A stretch of DNA of 64,000 nucleotides from Pedobacter deserti (GTDB taxonomy: Bacteria; Bacteroidota; Bacteroidia; Sphingobacteriales; Sphingobacteriaceae): positions 2,604,001 through 2,668,000 of the forward strand of contig NZ_JAFMZQ010000001.1 of NCBI RefSeq assembly GCF_024436415.1, given 5' to 3'. Positions 8,095-17,644 of this stretch are shown here, piece after piece. The translations under genes were made by a program, and so were the position numbers. Within the stretch, counting starts at the first letter, position 1. Every line of letters starts with the position of its first letter. The notes under the pieces were generated by a model. That model was given only the letters and a program-made list of their open reading frames with translations, was not told the origin of the DNA and searched no databases.

Positions 8095-8362
8095 TATAGT
8101 TCTCTTAGAAACCAATCAAATTTATGCAAAAATCCTAACGGGAACAAACTTGTAGGCATAAAGATCTACATTGCAAGAATTGTGGTGTTTTTACCATAAT
8201 TTATTGCTCTAAATCATTCTTTTTCAAAACATTGGCAGCGGTAGCTTTGGTGTTACCATTTGGTGCCTGAGTAGCTTGGGTGTGCCTCCAGGAGGTGGCC
8301 GTAGCGAAAGCGGTGGGCAGGTGGTATAATTAACCAAATGTTTTACCTCTAATGATTTTATC

Positions 8363-9007
8363 ATGGGAATTCAGATTTGGGGAGCCTTTGGTGGCTTCCA
8401 GAAGAAGACGGGTGCCCTGGTCGGTCGGCGAGTTAACGGACAGAATGTGATCACAGCAATTCCTCACCCTAGTGAGTTGCCACCCAGTGAGGGGCAGCTT
8501 AGTTTTCGTGCCAGGTTTAAACTGGTGGTTAGCTTCCAGAAGTGGATCACGCCACTGATCCGCACCGGTTTCAGAAATGCGCACAAGGAAAAGCAGAATG
8601 CTTTTAACGCTGCCTTTGTGTACAATTATCGCAATGCGGTGACTGGCTCTGGTTTGAACTGGACGATCGACTATCCGAAGTTTATGTACAGCTCAGGGAT
8701 GCTTGGCAATGCCGCTGGCCTGGAGATGCAGGTGAACACGGACGCTCAGCTTGATTTTAGCTGGACGGCGGTTCCGGACACTGGCGTGGGCGCGGCATCG
8801 GACAAGGCTTCGTTTGTGGTGTACAACCCGGCGCAGGACAAGTTTGTGGTAAGGGCTGATGCAGCTTTACGTTCGGCCCTTGCCTACGACCTTGCCGTAC
8901 CTGTCAATTTTAGCGGAGATACGGTTCATGTATGGATGAACTTTGTGTCGGCTGACGGCAAAACGGCCAGCAACACGCTTTATGTGGGAAGCGCGGTTGT
9001 GATGTAG
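8363..9007 (+). CDS. DUF6266-family protein, copy 1
   Basis: A 214-residue protein with no signal peptide. It begins with the family block GAFGGFQKKTGALVGRR, followed by a Pro-Ser turn (HPSELPPSE) and QLSFRARF. The middle holds KQNAFNAAFVYNYRNAV and DYPKFMYSSG, and the end is beta-rich with a final S.TLYVGSAVV strand. Two related genes are present (9075 and 41996 on the other strand), which share the G..GG..G.LG start, the F..H..NA phrase, the DY.K. phrase and the terminal S..Y.G. phrase. I assign DUF6266 from memory of Pedobacter proteins. Function is unknown. It lies 67 bp before the next copy. Confidence 0.65.
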   Translation: MGIQIWGAFGGFQKKTGALVGRRVNGQNVITAIPHPSELPPSEGQLSFRARFKLVVSFQKWITPLIRTGFRNAHKEKQNAFNAAFVYNYRNAVTGSGLNWTIDYPKFMYSSGMLGNAAGLEMQVNTDAQLDFSWTAVPDTGVGAASDKASFVVYNPAQDKFVVRADAALRSALAYDLAVPVNFSGDTVHVWMNFVSADGKTASNTLYVGSAVVM

Positions 9008-9074
9008 TCTGTGCGGCGTGCCAGACCGTGCACGCCGCACTTTTAGTCTTATGTTTTATTTATGTTATGATGTT

Positions 9075-9719
9075 ATGGCAACTTTGAATTCGGGTTTATT
9101 AGGTGGCTACAGCGGCCGTTTAGGGAATCTGGTTTTTTATATAAGGAATGGCAGGCAGGTAGTGCGTACTGTGGGGGAGTGTAGGGTGCCTGCTTCTGAA
9201 AAGCAAACGGCCAACAGAAATGCGCTTGCGGTGGTGATGGCTTTTCTGAAAGTGGTGCGTGAGTTTGTGAATATCGGTTTTGACGGAAAGATGAAAGCAG
9301 GGCAGACAGCATTTAATGCGGCTGTGTCTTACCATTTAAAAAATGCGGTTGATGGTGTGTATCCTGATCTGTATCTGGATTATGCGAAGGTTAAGCTGGC
9401 TTGTGGCCGGCATATAGGTACCACTGCCTCCGCTGTGCTCAATGATGATGGCATTTTGGTTACCTGGGACTTTGAGCCGCATACCTGTTTTGAGCAGGCC
9501 AGTGAGCGGGTGATGCTGTTGGCTTTCTTCCCTGTGCTGAGCCGCGCTGTTTACGTGCTGGACGGTGCTGATCGCTGTGCCTGCAGCGAGCAGCTATACT
9601 TGCCACCTGAGTTGTGCAATGCGTATATGGAGGTATATATGTGCTTCGCGTCGCGGACTAAACGTGATACGACAGAGAGTGTTTATTTAGGTAAACAAAA
9701 CCTGCATGGTGCTGTTTAA
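9075..9719 (+). CDS. DUF6266-family protein, copy 2
   Basis: A 214-residue paralogue of the preceding gene, with the same length after choosing the ATG at 9075 (MATLNSGLLGGYSGRLG), which matches the family start; a longer frame from 9018 has a poor N-terminus. It shares the RNGR, KMKAGQTAFNAAVSYHLKNAV and LDYAKVKLACG blocks. It has more cysteines than copy 1, including CRVP, ACGRH, HTCF and RCACSE. Two adjacent copies point to local duplication. The GH15 gene begins 24 bp downstream, so read-through is possible, but no functional link is obvious. Confidence 0.65.
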   Translation: MATLNSGLLGGYSGRLGNLVFYIRNGRQVVRTVGECRVPASEKQTANRNALAVVMAFLKVVREFVNIGFDGKMKAGQTAFNAAVSYHLKNAVDGVYPDLYLDYAKVKLACGRHIGTTASAVLNDDGILVTWDFEPHTCFEQASERVMLLAFFPVLSRAVYVLDGADRCACSEQLYLPPELCNAYMEVYMCFASRTKRDTTESVYLGKQNLHGAV

Positions 9720-9743
9720 TTTATACACAATTTTAAATTATTT

Positions 9744-11528
9744 ATGGCAGAAAGGCATACCTACCAGACAGGTATCATTGGAAACTGTGCATATCTTGCA
9801 CATATTAATAAGAATACGAATATTGATTGGCTTTGCTGGCCAAGGTTTGACAGCAGTTTTGTCTTCGGAGGCTTGCTCGACGAAGAAAACGGGGGTGAAT
9901 TTTCGATAAAGCCGCATGGCGAATTCACTTCGCGTCAGTTTTACCTGGAAAACACGAATGTTTTATGTACGGAGATTAGTAACCCGGAGGGCAAATACCG
10001 GGTTACGGATTTCGCACCTAGATTTTATCACCATGAACGCTATTTTAAGCCTTTAATGATGATCCGCAAGATTGAGCCGATTGAGGGCAATCCGCGGGTT
10101 CGGGTGAGGTGTAAGCCGGTATGTAATTATGGCAAGTCGCGGCAAAAGGGCAGCCGTGGCAGCAACCATATTCTCTTTAGCGGCTGCACCGAAATGATGC
10201 AGTTGAGCACGAATATTTCGCTGAGCTATATTGAAGATGAGCATTACTTTGCGCTCAATGAACCTAAGTACCTGATTATGACTTACGGGTATGAGTTGAA
10301 TGCACCGATCATTAGTACGGCCGACCGATTCCTGACGGAAACCATCCGCTACTGGAGACGCTGGATTAAGCATTCTAATATTGCCGGGTTTTATCAGCAT
10401 CTGGTGATCCGCTCGGCGCTGGTGCTTAAAATTCACCAGTATGAAGATACCGGTGCTATTATAGCAGCCAGCACAACCAGTCTGCCTGAATCGCCGGGCA
10501 GCGGGCGCAACTGGGACTATCGTTATTGCTGGATGCGCGACACCTATTATGTTATTACGGCGCTGAACCACATCGGACATTTCGAGGAGATGGAAAAGTA
10601 CTTTGGATACGTAACCGACATTTCCTTCCGGGATGAAAAGCGTTATCAGCCTTTGTTTGGTATTAGCGGCGAGCGCCTGCTGAAAGAGAGCGTGCTGGAT
10701 CATATCCATGGGTACCAGGGCAATAAGCCTGTACGTATTGGTAACCAGGCTTATGAGCATATTCAGAACGATATTTATGGCCAGGTGCTGATTTCTATGC
10801 TGCCATTGTATTCCGACCATAGGTTTATATTCAGGGAGCGTCAGGATTCGGCGCAGTGGCTTGACAATCTGCTGAGTAAAATTGAGCGTACCATCGACGA
10901 GCGCGACGCCGGCTTGTGGGAGTTCAGAAATATTGCGCATATCCATTGCTATACCAACTTGTTTCAATGGGCGGGTGCCAATGCCGCGCTCAAAATGGCC
11001 AAAACCATCGGCAACGCGGAGTATGAGGAACGTGCGCAGATATTGATCGACAGGGCTGCTGAGCATATTGAGGCTTGCTATGATCCGGAGCGAAAGGTGT
11101 ACACGCACGCCGTAGGCAGCAGTCACCTCGATGCAAGTACTTTACAGTTGATCCTGATGAACTATCTGGACCCGGCGTCTGACCGTGCTAAGGACCATCT
11201 GCTGGCGCTTGAGAAGGAACTTAAGGCTGAAAATGGTTTGTTTTACCGTTATCTGCATACCGACGACTTTGGCAGGCCGAAGACGACGTTCCTGATCTGC
11301 GCCTTCTGGTACGTGGAAGCACTGGCATGTGTGGGCCGGGTAGAGGATGCGATCCGCGAGTTTGAATCCATCATAAAATATTCGAACCACCTGCTTTTGT
11401 TCAGCGAGGATGTGGACGAGCGCGACGGCAGCCAATGGGGTAATTTCCCTCAGGCCTACAGCCATGTGGGCTTAATGAATGCGGCCCATCGGATTGGTGT
11501 TAAACTCGACAGGCCGGCGTTTCTTTAA
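9744..11528 (+). CDS. GH15-family glycoside hydrolase (glucoamylase/trehalase type)
   Basis: A 594-residue cytoplasmic enzyme without signal peptide. The N-terminal beta domain starts TGIIGNCAYLAHI...DWLCWPRFDS, typical of bacterial GH15. The (alpha/alpha)6 catalytic part has GRNWDYRYCWMRDTY (about 252-266), GYQGNKPVRIGNQAYEH with the proposed catalytic Glu region, and SQWGNFPQAYSHVGL near the end. GH15 proteins of this shape hydrolyse alpha-glucosides or trehalose. The gene converges tail to tail with a TPS/TPP fusion, 14 bp apart, which supports trehalose as a substrate, as inference. The start at 9744 gives the conserved beginning. Confidence 0.88.
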   Translation: MAERHTYQTGIIGNCAYLAHINKNTNIDWLCWPRFDSSFVFGGLLDEENGGEFSIKPHGEFTSRQFYLENTNVLCTEISNPEGKYRVTDFAPRFYHHERYFKPLMMIRKIEPIEGNPRVRVRCKPVCNYGKSRQKGSRGSNHILFSGCTEMMQLSTNISLSYIEDEHYFALNEPKYLIMTYGYELNAPIISTADRFLTETIRYWRRWIKHSNIAGFYQHLVIRSALVLKIHQYEDTGAIIAASTTSLPESPGSGRNWDYRYCWMRDTYYVITALNHIGHFEEMEKYFGYVTDISFRDEKRYQPLFGISGERLLKESVLDHIHGYQGNKPVRIGNQAYEHIQNDIYGQVLISMLPLYSDHRFIFRERQDSAQWLDNLLSKIERTIDERDAGLWEFRNIAHIHCYTNLFQWAGANAALKMAKTIGNAEYEERAQILIDRAAEHIEACYDPERKVYTHAVGSSHLDASTLQLILMNYLDPASDRAKDHLLALEKELKAENGLFYRYLHTDDFGRPKTTFLICAFWYVEALACVGRVEDAIREFESIIKYSNHLLLFSEDVDERDGSQWGNFPQAYSHVGLMNAAHRIGVKLDRPAFL

Positions 11529-11542
11529 TACGTATTGAAAGC

Positions 11543-13813
11543 TTAGTTGGTCAGCGACTTAAGCAATCGCTTCAGAAATGAGGGTTGCTCGGTCGCTGAC
11601 TTTTCTGTTTGTGCCGTTGTTGCCGGAAATTTATTATAGGCAAGCTGACTCAGCAATTCTCTTACTTCTTTGTGGTCGCGCAGATAATACCGCGCCGCCG
11701 ATATATTGTTGCCTACTTTTATGGTATAGGCCGATTCCGGCAGGGATTTGAAAATATCCTCATCGGTATGGTCGTCGCCAAAGGCAATCATAAAGTCGGG
11801 ATTATGGTTGGCCAGCCAGTTCAGGGCAGCCTTGCCTTTGTTGATCTCTATATTCTTAAACTCTATGATTTTATTGCCTTCCATCAGTTGTAAGCCCTTG
11901 TCGGCAATAAACATCCTGAGGTGATTCACAATTTCACCTGCGCGCAGTTCGCCCAGCCCGTTCTCTACTTTACGATAATGCCACACCAGCGAAAAAGCTT
12001 TTTCTTCTACAAAGGAGCCCGGAGTACGGTCGGTATACGTATCGAGAACAGCCTTAACCTCGTGCTTCCATTTGTCGGTCAGGAAAGGCACACTCTGCCA
12101 GTCTTCGCCCTGCTGCTTAAGCCATGCGCCGTGTTCCGCAATCATGCCGATGTTGAGGTGACCAAACCATTTCTGGAGGTTCTTGTAGTTTCGGCCGCTG
12201 ATGATGATGACATGATTAGCCGGGTCGCTGAGCAGTTTATCAATCAGCGCATAGAGCTCTTCGTCGGGCGCCGCAAGGTTGATATCGCCATGAAAACCAA
12301 CCAGCGTACCATCGTAGTCGAGAAAAATATAACGGTCGGCCGCATTGGCATAATCATGACCTATTTTTTCACGGATCGGCTGGGAGGCGTATCTGGTTAA
12401 AAGCGACTGCTGCATCTGTTTTACTTCCTGTAGTTTATCTATAAAGTTTTTTACCCAAAGGTGTATGTTGAATTTTTTAACGGTATGTCGCATATTGGTC
12501 ATACGTGCTTCCTGCTCTTCGCGCGGCATATTGATAGCCTGTACAATGGCCCGCATGATGTCGCCAATGTTGTTCGGATTAACGATCAATGCTTCATTGA
12601 GTTCTTTAGATGCGCCTGCCATCTCGCTAAGTATCAACACTCCGTCGTTGTTGATACGGGATGCAACATACTCTTTGCTTACGAGGTTCATACCGTCGCG
12701 CATGGGCGTAACCAGGCAGATGTCGGCCGTGCTGTACAATGCCGAGAGGAATTCTACTGAGAACGATTTATAAAAATAATGGATGGGCAACCAGTTCATT
12801 GTTCTGAACCTGGAGTTGATATTGCCTACCAGTTGGTCGATACGATCCCGAAGGTCCTTATACTGGGGAACGGTATCTCTCGAAGGCACAACAACCATAT
12901 AAAGAACAATTTTCTCAATGTATTCGGGATGGAGCTGCAGCAACAGCTCTAAGGCTTGAAGCCGCTGTATGATCCCCTTGCTGTAATCAAGCCGATCGAT
13001 GGTCAATATAATCCGAAGGTCTTTCTGACTTTCCTTGAAAGCAGTGGAATGCCGTGCTACTTTGGGGTGATTGGTAAGGTTTTCAAATTTCTCACTGTCG
13101 ATGCCCATAGGGAAGGCCTCGACCACCACATGCCGGTTTTTATCGACAATCACATTTTCCGAAAGCTTGCCGCTGGAAAGTCGCGATGCCGCACTCAGGA
13201 AGTGCCTTACATCGTCGAAGGTATGGAAGCCGAGCAAATCTGCACCAAGCATGCCCGCAATCAGCTCTTCACGCCAGGGAATAAGCCGGAATATTTCATA
13301 TGACGGAAACGGAATATGCTGGAAGAAACCTATGGTAACGCCAGGCTGCTGCAGTCTTATTAAGTTGGGCAGTAAGAGCAGCTGATAGTCGTGCACCCAA
13401 ATGGTATCGCCGTCTTTGCTATGCTGCAAAACGACGTCTTTAAATTTGGCATTTACCGCCTGATAATAATCCCAGTAGGCCTGGTCGAAATTGGCATAGG
13501 TAACCAGGTAGTGAAATACCGGCCAAAGGATTTCATTAGAAAAGCCCTCATAATAGAAATTGATTTCTTCGTTGGTAAGAAAAACAGGTATTAAGTTTAA
13601 CGCAGCCAGCTTTCTGGTTACCTCGCGCTGCCTGTCTGCCGGAACTTCTATTCCCGGCCAGCCGATCCAGATGTTGTCGCCATTTTTGTATACGGATCCA
13701 AGACCGGTGGCCAGACCACCTTCGCTCGGCCTCAGAATATATTCACCATTTTGTTCGCTGATTTTTACGGGAAGCCGGTTCGATATTATAATTGTTTTGT
13801 TTTTTGTTGGCAT
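11543..13813 (-). CDS. otsAB: Bifunctional trehalose-6-phosphate synthase/phosphatase
   Basis: A 756-residue fusion. The GT20 domain (about 5-475) shows HDYQLLLLPNLIR, DYSKGIIQRLQALE and the nucleotide-sugar loop TPMRDGMNLVSKEYVA; it joins UDP-glucose and glucose-6-phosphate. The C-terminal HAD domain (about 495-735) has FLDYDGTLVGF with the nucleophile Asp, IIISGRN and GDDHTDEDIF, and removes the phosphate to give trehalose. The order synthase then phosphatase is usual for Bacteroidota fusions. The gene lies opposite the GH15 gene, so making and possibly breaking trehalose are adjacent. Trehalose acts as an osmolyte and stress protectant. Confidence 0.93.
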   Translation of the reverse strand: MPTKNKTIIISNRLPVKISEQNGEYILRPSEGGLATGLGSVYKNGDNIWIGWPGIEVPADRQREVTRKLAALNLIPVFLTNEEINFYYEGFSNEILWPVFHYLVTYANFDQAYWDYYQAVNAKFKDVVLQHSKDGDTIWVHDYQLLLLPNLIRLQQPGVTIGFFQHIPFPSYEIFRLIPWREELIAGMLGADLLGFHTFDDVRHFLSAASRLSSGKLSENVIVDKNRHVVVEAFPMGIDSEKFENLTNHPKVARHSTAFKESQKDLRIILTIDRLDYSKGIIQRLQALELLLQLHPEYIEKIVLYMVVVPSRDTVPQYKDLRDRIDQLVGNINSRFRTMNWLPIHYFYKSFSVEFLSALYSTADICLVTPMRDGMNLVSKEYVASRINNDGVLILSEMAGASKELNEALIVNPNNIGDIMRAIVQAINMPREEQEARMTNMRHTVKKFNIHLWVKNFIDKLQEVKQMQQSLLTRYASQPIREKIGHDYANAADRYIFLDYDGTLVGFHGDINLAAPDEELYALIDKLLSDPANHVIIISGRNYKNLQKWFGHLNIGMIAEHGAWLKQQGEDWQSVPFLTDKWKHEVKAVLDTYTDRTPGSFVEEKAFSLVWHYRKVENGLGELRAGEIVNHLRMFIADKGLQLMEGNKIIEFKNIEINKGKAALNWLANHNPDFMIAFGDDHTDEDIFKSLPESAYTIKVGNNISAARYYLRDHKEVRELLSQLAYNKFPATTAQTEKSATEQPSFLKRLLKSLTN

Positions 13814-13947
13814 ATCTGACTTTACAACATCTCCAAGTGCGCAATTGTTTTTCCAAAGATTAAATTTATTGCTTATTAAGATTAGCCTGAGTGCCAGTTT
13901 GTTTGTAACTTGCCGGCCTTCGTTAAGTTGATTACGCTTATTGTGAT

Positions 13948-14700
13948 ATGCTAAAGTTTAGACTTCCTTTATTGTCGGCCGCCCTGTTGCTAACGGCTTC
14001 CTGTTCATCGATATATATGCCTAACGTACCAAACACGCCCATGCTTAGTCAGCAAGGCGAGTTTAGCGGTGGTGGCCATATCTCATTGCGTGGCAATGCC
14101 AGCGTCAATGGCGCCTATGCGGTGTCGGACCATTTTGGGGTGATCTTCAGCGGCTCGTATATGGACCGCGACTGGGAAAAGAAGGATTTTAAGCACAAGC
14201 TTGGAGAGGCGGGCGTTGGTTATTTCAATACGTTTGGTCCGGATGATAACCGTATCCTGGAAGTTTACGCAGGCTACGGCACCGGGAGCACCGATCGTGT
14301 GTTCAGGCATTACGATGAAAATAAGGTGCTGACTGGCTCTGATCTGGAAGAGGTTACCTACACTAAAACCTTCCTGCAGGTGAACTATAGCTCGAGGAAG
14401 AGCAATACACTGAATTTGTTCGGCCAGGCTTTTCCAATCAATTATGGTACAGCGCTGCGCATAAGTAATGTAGAGATGAAGACCTTTATGCGGAACAGCA
14501 TCGGACAGCTGCGGGAGGGCAATGTATTTCTTGAACCAGTATTTTTTACCCGTATGAGGCTAAGCGATGCGTTTCAACTGCAATATACTACAAGCGCAAA
14601 CTTCGGCCTGAACAACCGGAAGTATGTAAGCGCGGGCAACTCTATCTTTACGATAGGGGCTGTGTTTAATGTTGGCGGAAAAAAACAAAAGGCCGACTAA
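13948..14700 (+). CDS. Outer-membrane-type beta-rich lipoprotein
   Basis: A 250-residue protein with a lipoprotein signal (LLTASCSS, Cys at about residue 19) and a body of amphipathic beta strands with Gly and aromatic residues (GGGHISLRGNASVNGAYAV, GEAGVGYFNTF, EVYAGYGTG). The final segment ...YVSAGNSIFTIGAVFNVGG looks like the last strand of a small beta-barrel. I do not recognise a family. It is divergent from otsAB and converges on the PQQ-dehydrogenase gene with a shared terminator that overlaps its stop codon. A surface role is likely but untested. Confidence 0.65.
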   Translation: MLKFRLPLLSAALLLTASCSSIYMPNVPNTPMLSQQGEFSGGGHISLRGNASVNGAYAVSDHFGVIFSGSYMDRDWEKKDFKHKLGEAGVGYFNTFGPDDNRILEVYAGYGTGSTDRVFRHYDENKVLTGSDLEEVTYTKTFLQVNYSSRKSNTLNLFGQAFPINYGTALRISNVEMKTFMRNSIGQLREGNVFLEPVFFTRMRLSDAFQLQYTTSANFGLNNRKYVSAGNSIFTIGAVFNVGGKKQKAD

Positions 14701-14712
14701 AGCCGGCCTTTT
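14687..14712. terminator. Bidirectional terminator between convergent genes
   Basis: AAAAGGCCG (14687-14695) pairs with CGGCCTTTT (14704-14712) around an eight-base loop. A-tract and T-tract flank both sides, so it can stop the lipoprotein transcript on the plus strand and the dehydrogenase transcript on the minus strand. It includes the TAA at 14698. Confidence 0.8.
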
Positions 14713-14729
14713 ACAGTTGTTTCGTGGGT

Positions 14730-17417
14730 TTATTTCTTCGGGACGATAGTCAGCGTTCTCATGGCATGCCTGTCTTTGGCGGCCGACTGATCCGTCTTAA
14801 CGACGATGTACAGATCGTGCATCTTACCATCGGTCACTTCATTCAGTGAAATCTGGCCGTCGTTATGTTTGCCGCTTCCTATTAGGGTACCATTTTCTGA
14901 ATCCAGTCTGATCTCGATAGTGTAGGGTGTACCGCCCTGGGCAACTACCGTGGTGGCCAGAGCAGCTACGTGACTGAGGTCGACCTGTTTCAGTCTTATC
15001 CATCCGCTCTTTTCGGGGAATATCAATGATTCGGTGCCGTTGGCATCTTTGCGGCCGAAGCCTGAAAGGTCCCGCAGGTCTTTGGCGTCAATTACATTGC
15101 TTCTAAGGTTGAGTACCGCGGTGGATGTAAGCGGCTTCAGGTTTGTGCCGCCCAGGTCTGAGTAACTTGCCTTTATGCTCAATACTGTTTGTTTTCCACT
15201 TAAAGATGCAGGCGGGGTGATCTTTCCGGCAGCTGGCAGCGAAGGCGCTGCAGTTGATTTCGCTTTCAGGCTCATGATCCACTCGGCAATCTGGGTGGCT
15301 TCATCAGTTTTCATCGCGGAGTGTGCCGGCATTGGAACTTCGCCCCACACGCCTGTACTTCCTTTGATGATTTTGCCTGCAAGATATTTTGCCGCATCAG
15401 GCTTTGCCTGGTATTTTGCAGATACCAGCGTAAAAGCCGGACCTATCGATTTTTCGCTCACTTTGTGACAGGTGCTGCAATCTGATTTTTGCATCAGTGC
15501 CTTTCCGACCAGCGTTTGGGCCACTTCCTGATGCCCTAATTTGGCGCCAGCCATGTCGGTACCCTCGTTGTAAGTGCTGGAGACAAAGATGCGGGTTCTG
15601 TTGACCGTTGCCCCTGGATCAGTCACCTTAACGTTATAATTAACCGGTACTCCTGGAAAAAAGAAGCTCTTGTTATCGCTGGTGGCGATGTCTACCACAG
15701 GCTGTGCGTTACCCGCGGAGACGAGTATTGACGGACCTTTCGCAGAAGCGCGGTCTTTGTCGACCACCTGAACACTGATGCTGTACTGGCCTGCTTTGCT
15801 GAAGGTGTGCTGGATGTTTGGTACTGTGGTGGTTTTCTTAATGCCATGGCCGAGCGACCATACATAAGTGAGCGCATCACCATCTGGGTCTGTTGCCTCA
15901 ACACTGGCTTCAAGCCTATAGGGGAGGAGTCCGCTTGTTTTTTTAATGTTCAGTTTGCTTACTACGGGCGGACGATTGCCTTCGAGATAGTCGATGCGCA
16001 CCAGCGCCGCATCTGGGTTTTTGGCAAACCAGCCCTTACCGTATTCCAGTATATACAGTTTGCCATCGCGACCCTGCTCCATGTCGATAGGCGCAGCAAG
16101 GGGGATGTTTGCCATAAAGGGCTCCATGCTTAAATAATCGCCTTGTGGCGACATGGTTACGGCTTTAACCCAGCCGCGAACCCATTCGTAGATGAGCAGC
16201 TTACCGTTATAGTAGGCCGGGTATGGCGAAGCGCCTGGCTTGGTATAGTATACCGGTCCGGCCATAGCGGTGCGTCCTCCGGTGCCAACCTGCGGGAAGT
16301 CTGGCGATTCCCCGTAAGGATACCATATAAATGCAGGTTGCGCCGGGGGCAACTGACTGAGGCCGGTATTGTTTGGCGAGTCGTTCTTAGGCGCGTTGGG
16401 ATCGAAAAGATCTCCGCTGGTGCCATTGGTGTAATCATATGCCCGGTACGGATAGTTGTTGCCCACAAACAGTGGCCAACCGAAATTGCCGGCTTTCTTT
16501 GCCTGGTTAACTTCATCGTAGCCTCTCGGACCACGGGCCGGATCGTCGTTGCCCGCATCCGGACCAACCTCGCCCCAGTACAGGAAACCTGTCTTTTGGT
16601 CTACCGAAATACGGTAGGGGTTTCTGTTGCCCATTACATAGATCTCCGGTTTGGCTTTAGGGTCATTTTTCGCAAACAGGTTACCGTCTGGAATACCATA
16701 GCTGCCATCGTCGTTGACCCTTATCCGTAAAATTTTGCCTCTGAGGTCGTTTGTGTTTCCCGCGGAGCGGCGGGCATCATATTGGTGAAGGCCTTCCCGG
16801 TTATCCAGCGGGGCATAGCCTTTGTTTACGTATTGCTGCTTTGGTACATCAAACGGGGTAGAGTTATCACCTGTAGAAATATAGAGTAGTCCGTCGGGCC
16901 CAAAGGCGAGCGAACCGCCGGTATGGCAGCAGATCTCTCTTTGTGAGTAGAATTCAAGGATGACCTTTTCTGTGGCGGTAGTGATCCTGTCGTTCACCAG
17001 TTTAAACCTCGAAAGGCGGTTTACCGATTTGCCGGCCGGACTGTACAGCGCATAAACATACTGGTTTGCGGCAAACTTTGGATCTACCGCGATGCCGAGT
17101 AAACCTTCCTCGGCGTTTACATCGGGCACACTGGTTTTGAAATATACATCCAGTTTGCCAGCCTGTATCAATGTGCGTGTGGCATTTTTATAAAGCATAA
17201 GTTCGCCGCGTCGCTGAGATACCAGCACGTCGAGGTTTGGCAGTACGGCAATTTCGGTAGGTTCGGTGAACTGTCCCTGTACGAGGGTGACTTTCACAAA
17301 GCGGTTTTGATCGGGCGTGTCAATTTGTGTGGCTTTTGTTATTTCGGTGTCTTTTCCGAGTGGTAATAAAGTGGCAAATGCGATTCCTGAAAGTAATAAC
17401 GCGAAGTAAGTTTTCAT
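14730..17417 (-). CDS. PQQ-dependent sugar dehydrogenase fused to PKD and cytochrome c domains
   Basis: An 895-residue secreted protein. A signal peptide (about 1-21) is followed by a six-bladed GSDH/sorbosone-dehydrogenase propeller (about 35-480), a PKD domain (about 484-568; DATDPDGDALTYVWSLG-type core), a class-I cytochrome c with CSTCH (647-651) and MPAHSAM as Met ligand region, and a C-terminal beta domain (about 755-895) resembling carbohydrate-binding modules. It should oxidise a sugar in the periplasm and pass electrons to its own haem. It is divergent from the DUF1080/cytochrome pair across a 227-bp spacer with a -7 box. Confidence 0.88.
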   Translation of the reverse strand: MKTYFALLLSGIAFATLLPLGKDTEITKATQIDTPDQNRFVKVTLVQGQFTEPTEIAVLPNLDVLVSQRRGELMLYKNATRTLIQAGKLDVYFKTSVPDVNAEEGLLGIAVDPKFAANQYVYALYSPAGKSVNRLSRFKLVNDRITTATEKVILEFYSQREICCHTGGSLAFGPDGLLYISTGDNSTPFDVPKQQYVNKGYAPLDNREGLHQYDARRSAGNTNDLRGKILRIRVNDDGSYGIPDGNLFAKNDPKAKPEIYVMGNRNPYRISVDQKTGFLYWGEVGPDAGNDDPARGPRGYDEVNQAKKAGNFGWPLFVGNNYPYRAYDYTNGTSGDLFDPNAPKNDSPNNTGLSQLPPAQPAFIWYPYGESPDFPQVGTGGRTAMAGPVYYTKPGASPYPAYYNGKLLIYEWVRGWVKAVTMSPQGDYLSMEPFMANIPLAAPIDMEQGRDGKLYILEYGKGWFAKNPDAALVRIDYLEGNRPPVVSKLNIKKTSGLLPYRLEASVEATDPDGDALTYVWSLGHGIKKTTTVPNIQHTFSKAGQYSISVQVVDKDRASAKGPSILVSAGNAQPVVDIATSDNKSFFFPGVPVNYNVKVTDPGATVNRTRIFVSSTYNEGTDMAGAKLGHQEVAQTLVGKALMQKSDCSTCHKVSEKSIGPAFTLVSAKYQAKPDAAKYLAGKIIKGSTGVWGEVPMPAHSAMKTDEATQIAEWIMSLKAKSTAAPSLPAAGKITPPASLSGKQTVLSIKASYSDLGGTNLKPLTSTAVLNLRSNVIDAKDLRDLSGFGRKDANGTESLIFPEKSGWIRLKQVDLSHVAALATTVVAQGGTPYTIEIRLDSENGTLIGSGKHNDGQISLNEVTDGKMHDLYIVVKTDQSAAKDRHAMRTLTIVPKK

Positions 17418-17461
17418 TTGGTTTATTGGTTGTCCTGATTATTCAAGTGTATGTATAAAAC

Positions 17462-17469
17462 CAAAAATA
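17462..17469 (-). promoter_or_regulatory. Candidate -7 box for the PQQ-dehydrogenase gene
   Basis: Read on the minus strand the bases are TATTTTTG, matching TAnnTTTG, 44 bp before the start at 17417. A -33 TTG exists further upstream but at a longer spacing than usual. Confidence 0.45.
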
Positions 17470-17644
17470 CAGCTTTGAGTGCCATTTCCTAACAATAGGT
17501 ATTAAATAGTTTTAGCTAACTATTAAGCTTTATTTGTTCATTATCAGCAGGTATTGATTATTGTAACAAAATCATTATTTTGCGAATCTTTTAATCGCAT
17601 GAGAAAATAGTTACTTTTAATTTTTTTTAACCAAAAACCACAAC

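Noticed and set aside
8240..8333. A Gly/Ser-rich short frame before the first DUF6266 gene
   Set aside because: No start codon or domain; the Gly-Ser bias comes from repeated GGT/AGC triplets. The 268-bp spacer shows no gene I can support.
10053..11126. A 357-codon frame on the minus strand inside the GH15 gene
   Set aside because: It lies wholly opposite a gene with clear GH15 motifs, has low-complexity basic composition and no recognisable domain.
16143..16730. A 195-codon plus-strand frame inside the PQQ-dehydrogenase gene
   Set aside because: It is antisense to a well-supported propeller domain and has no family features.
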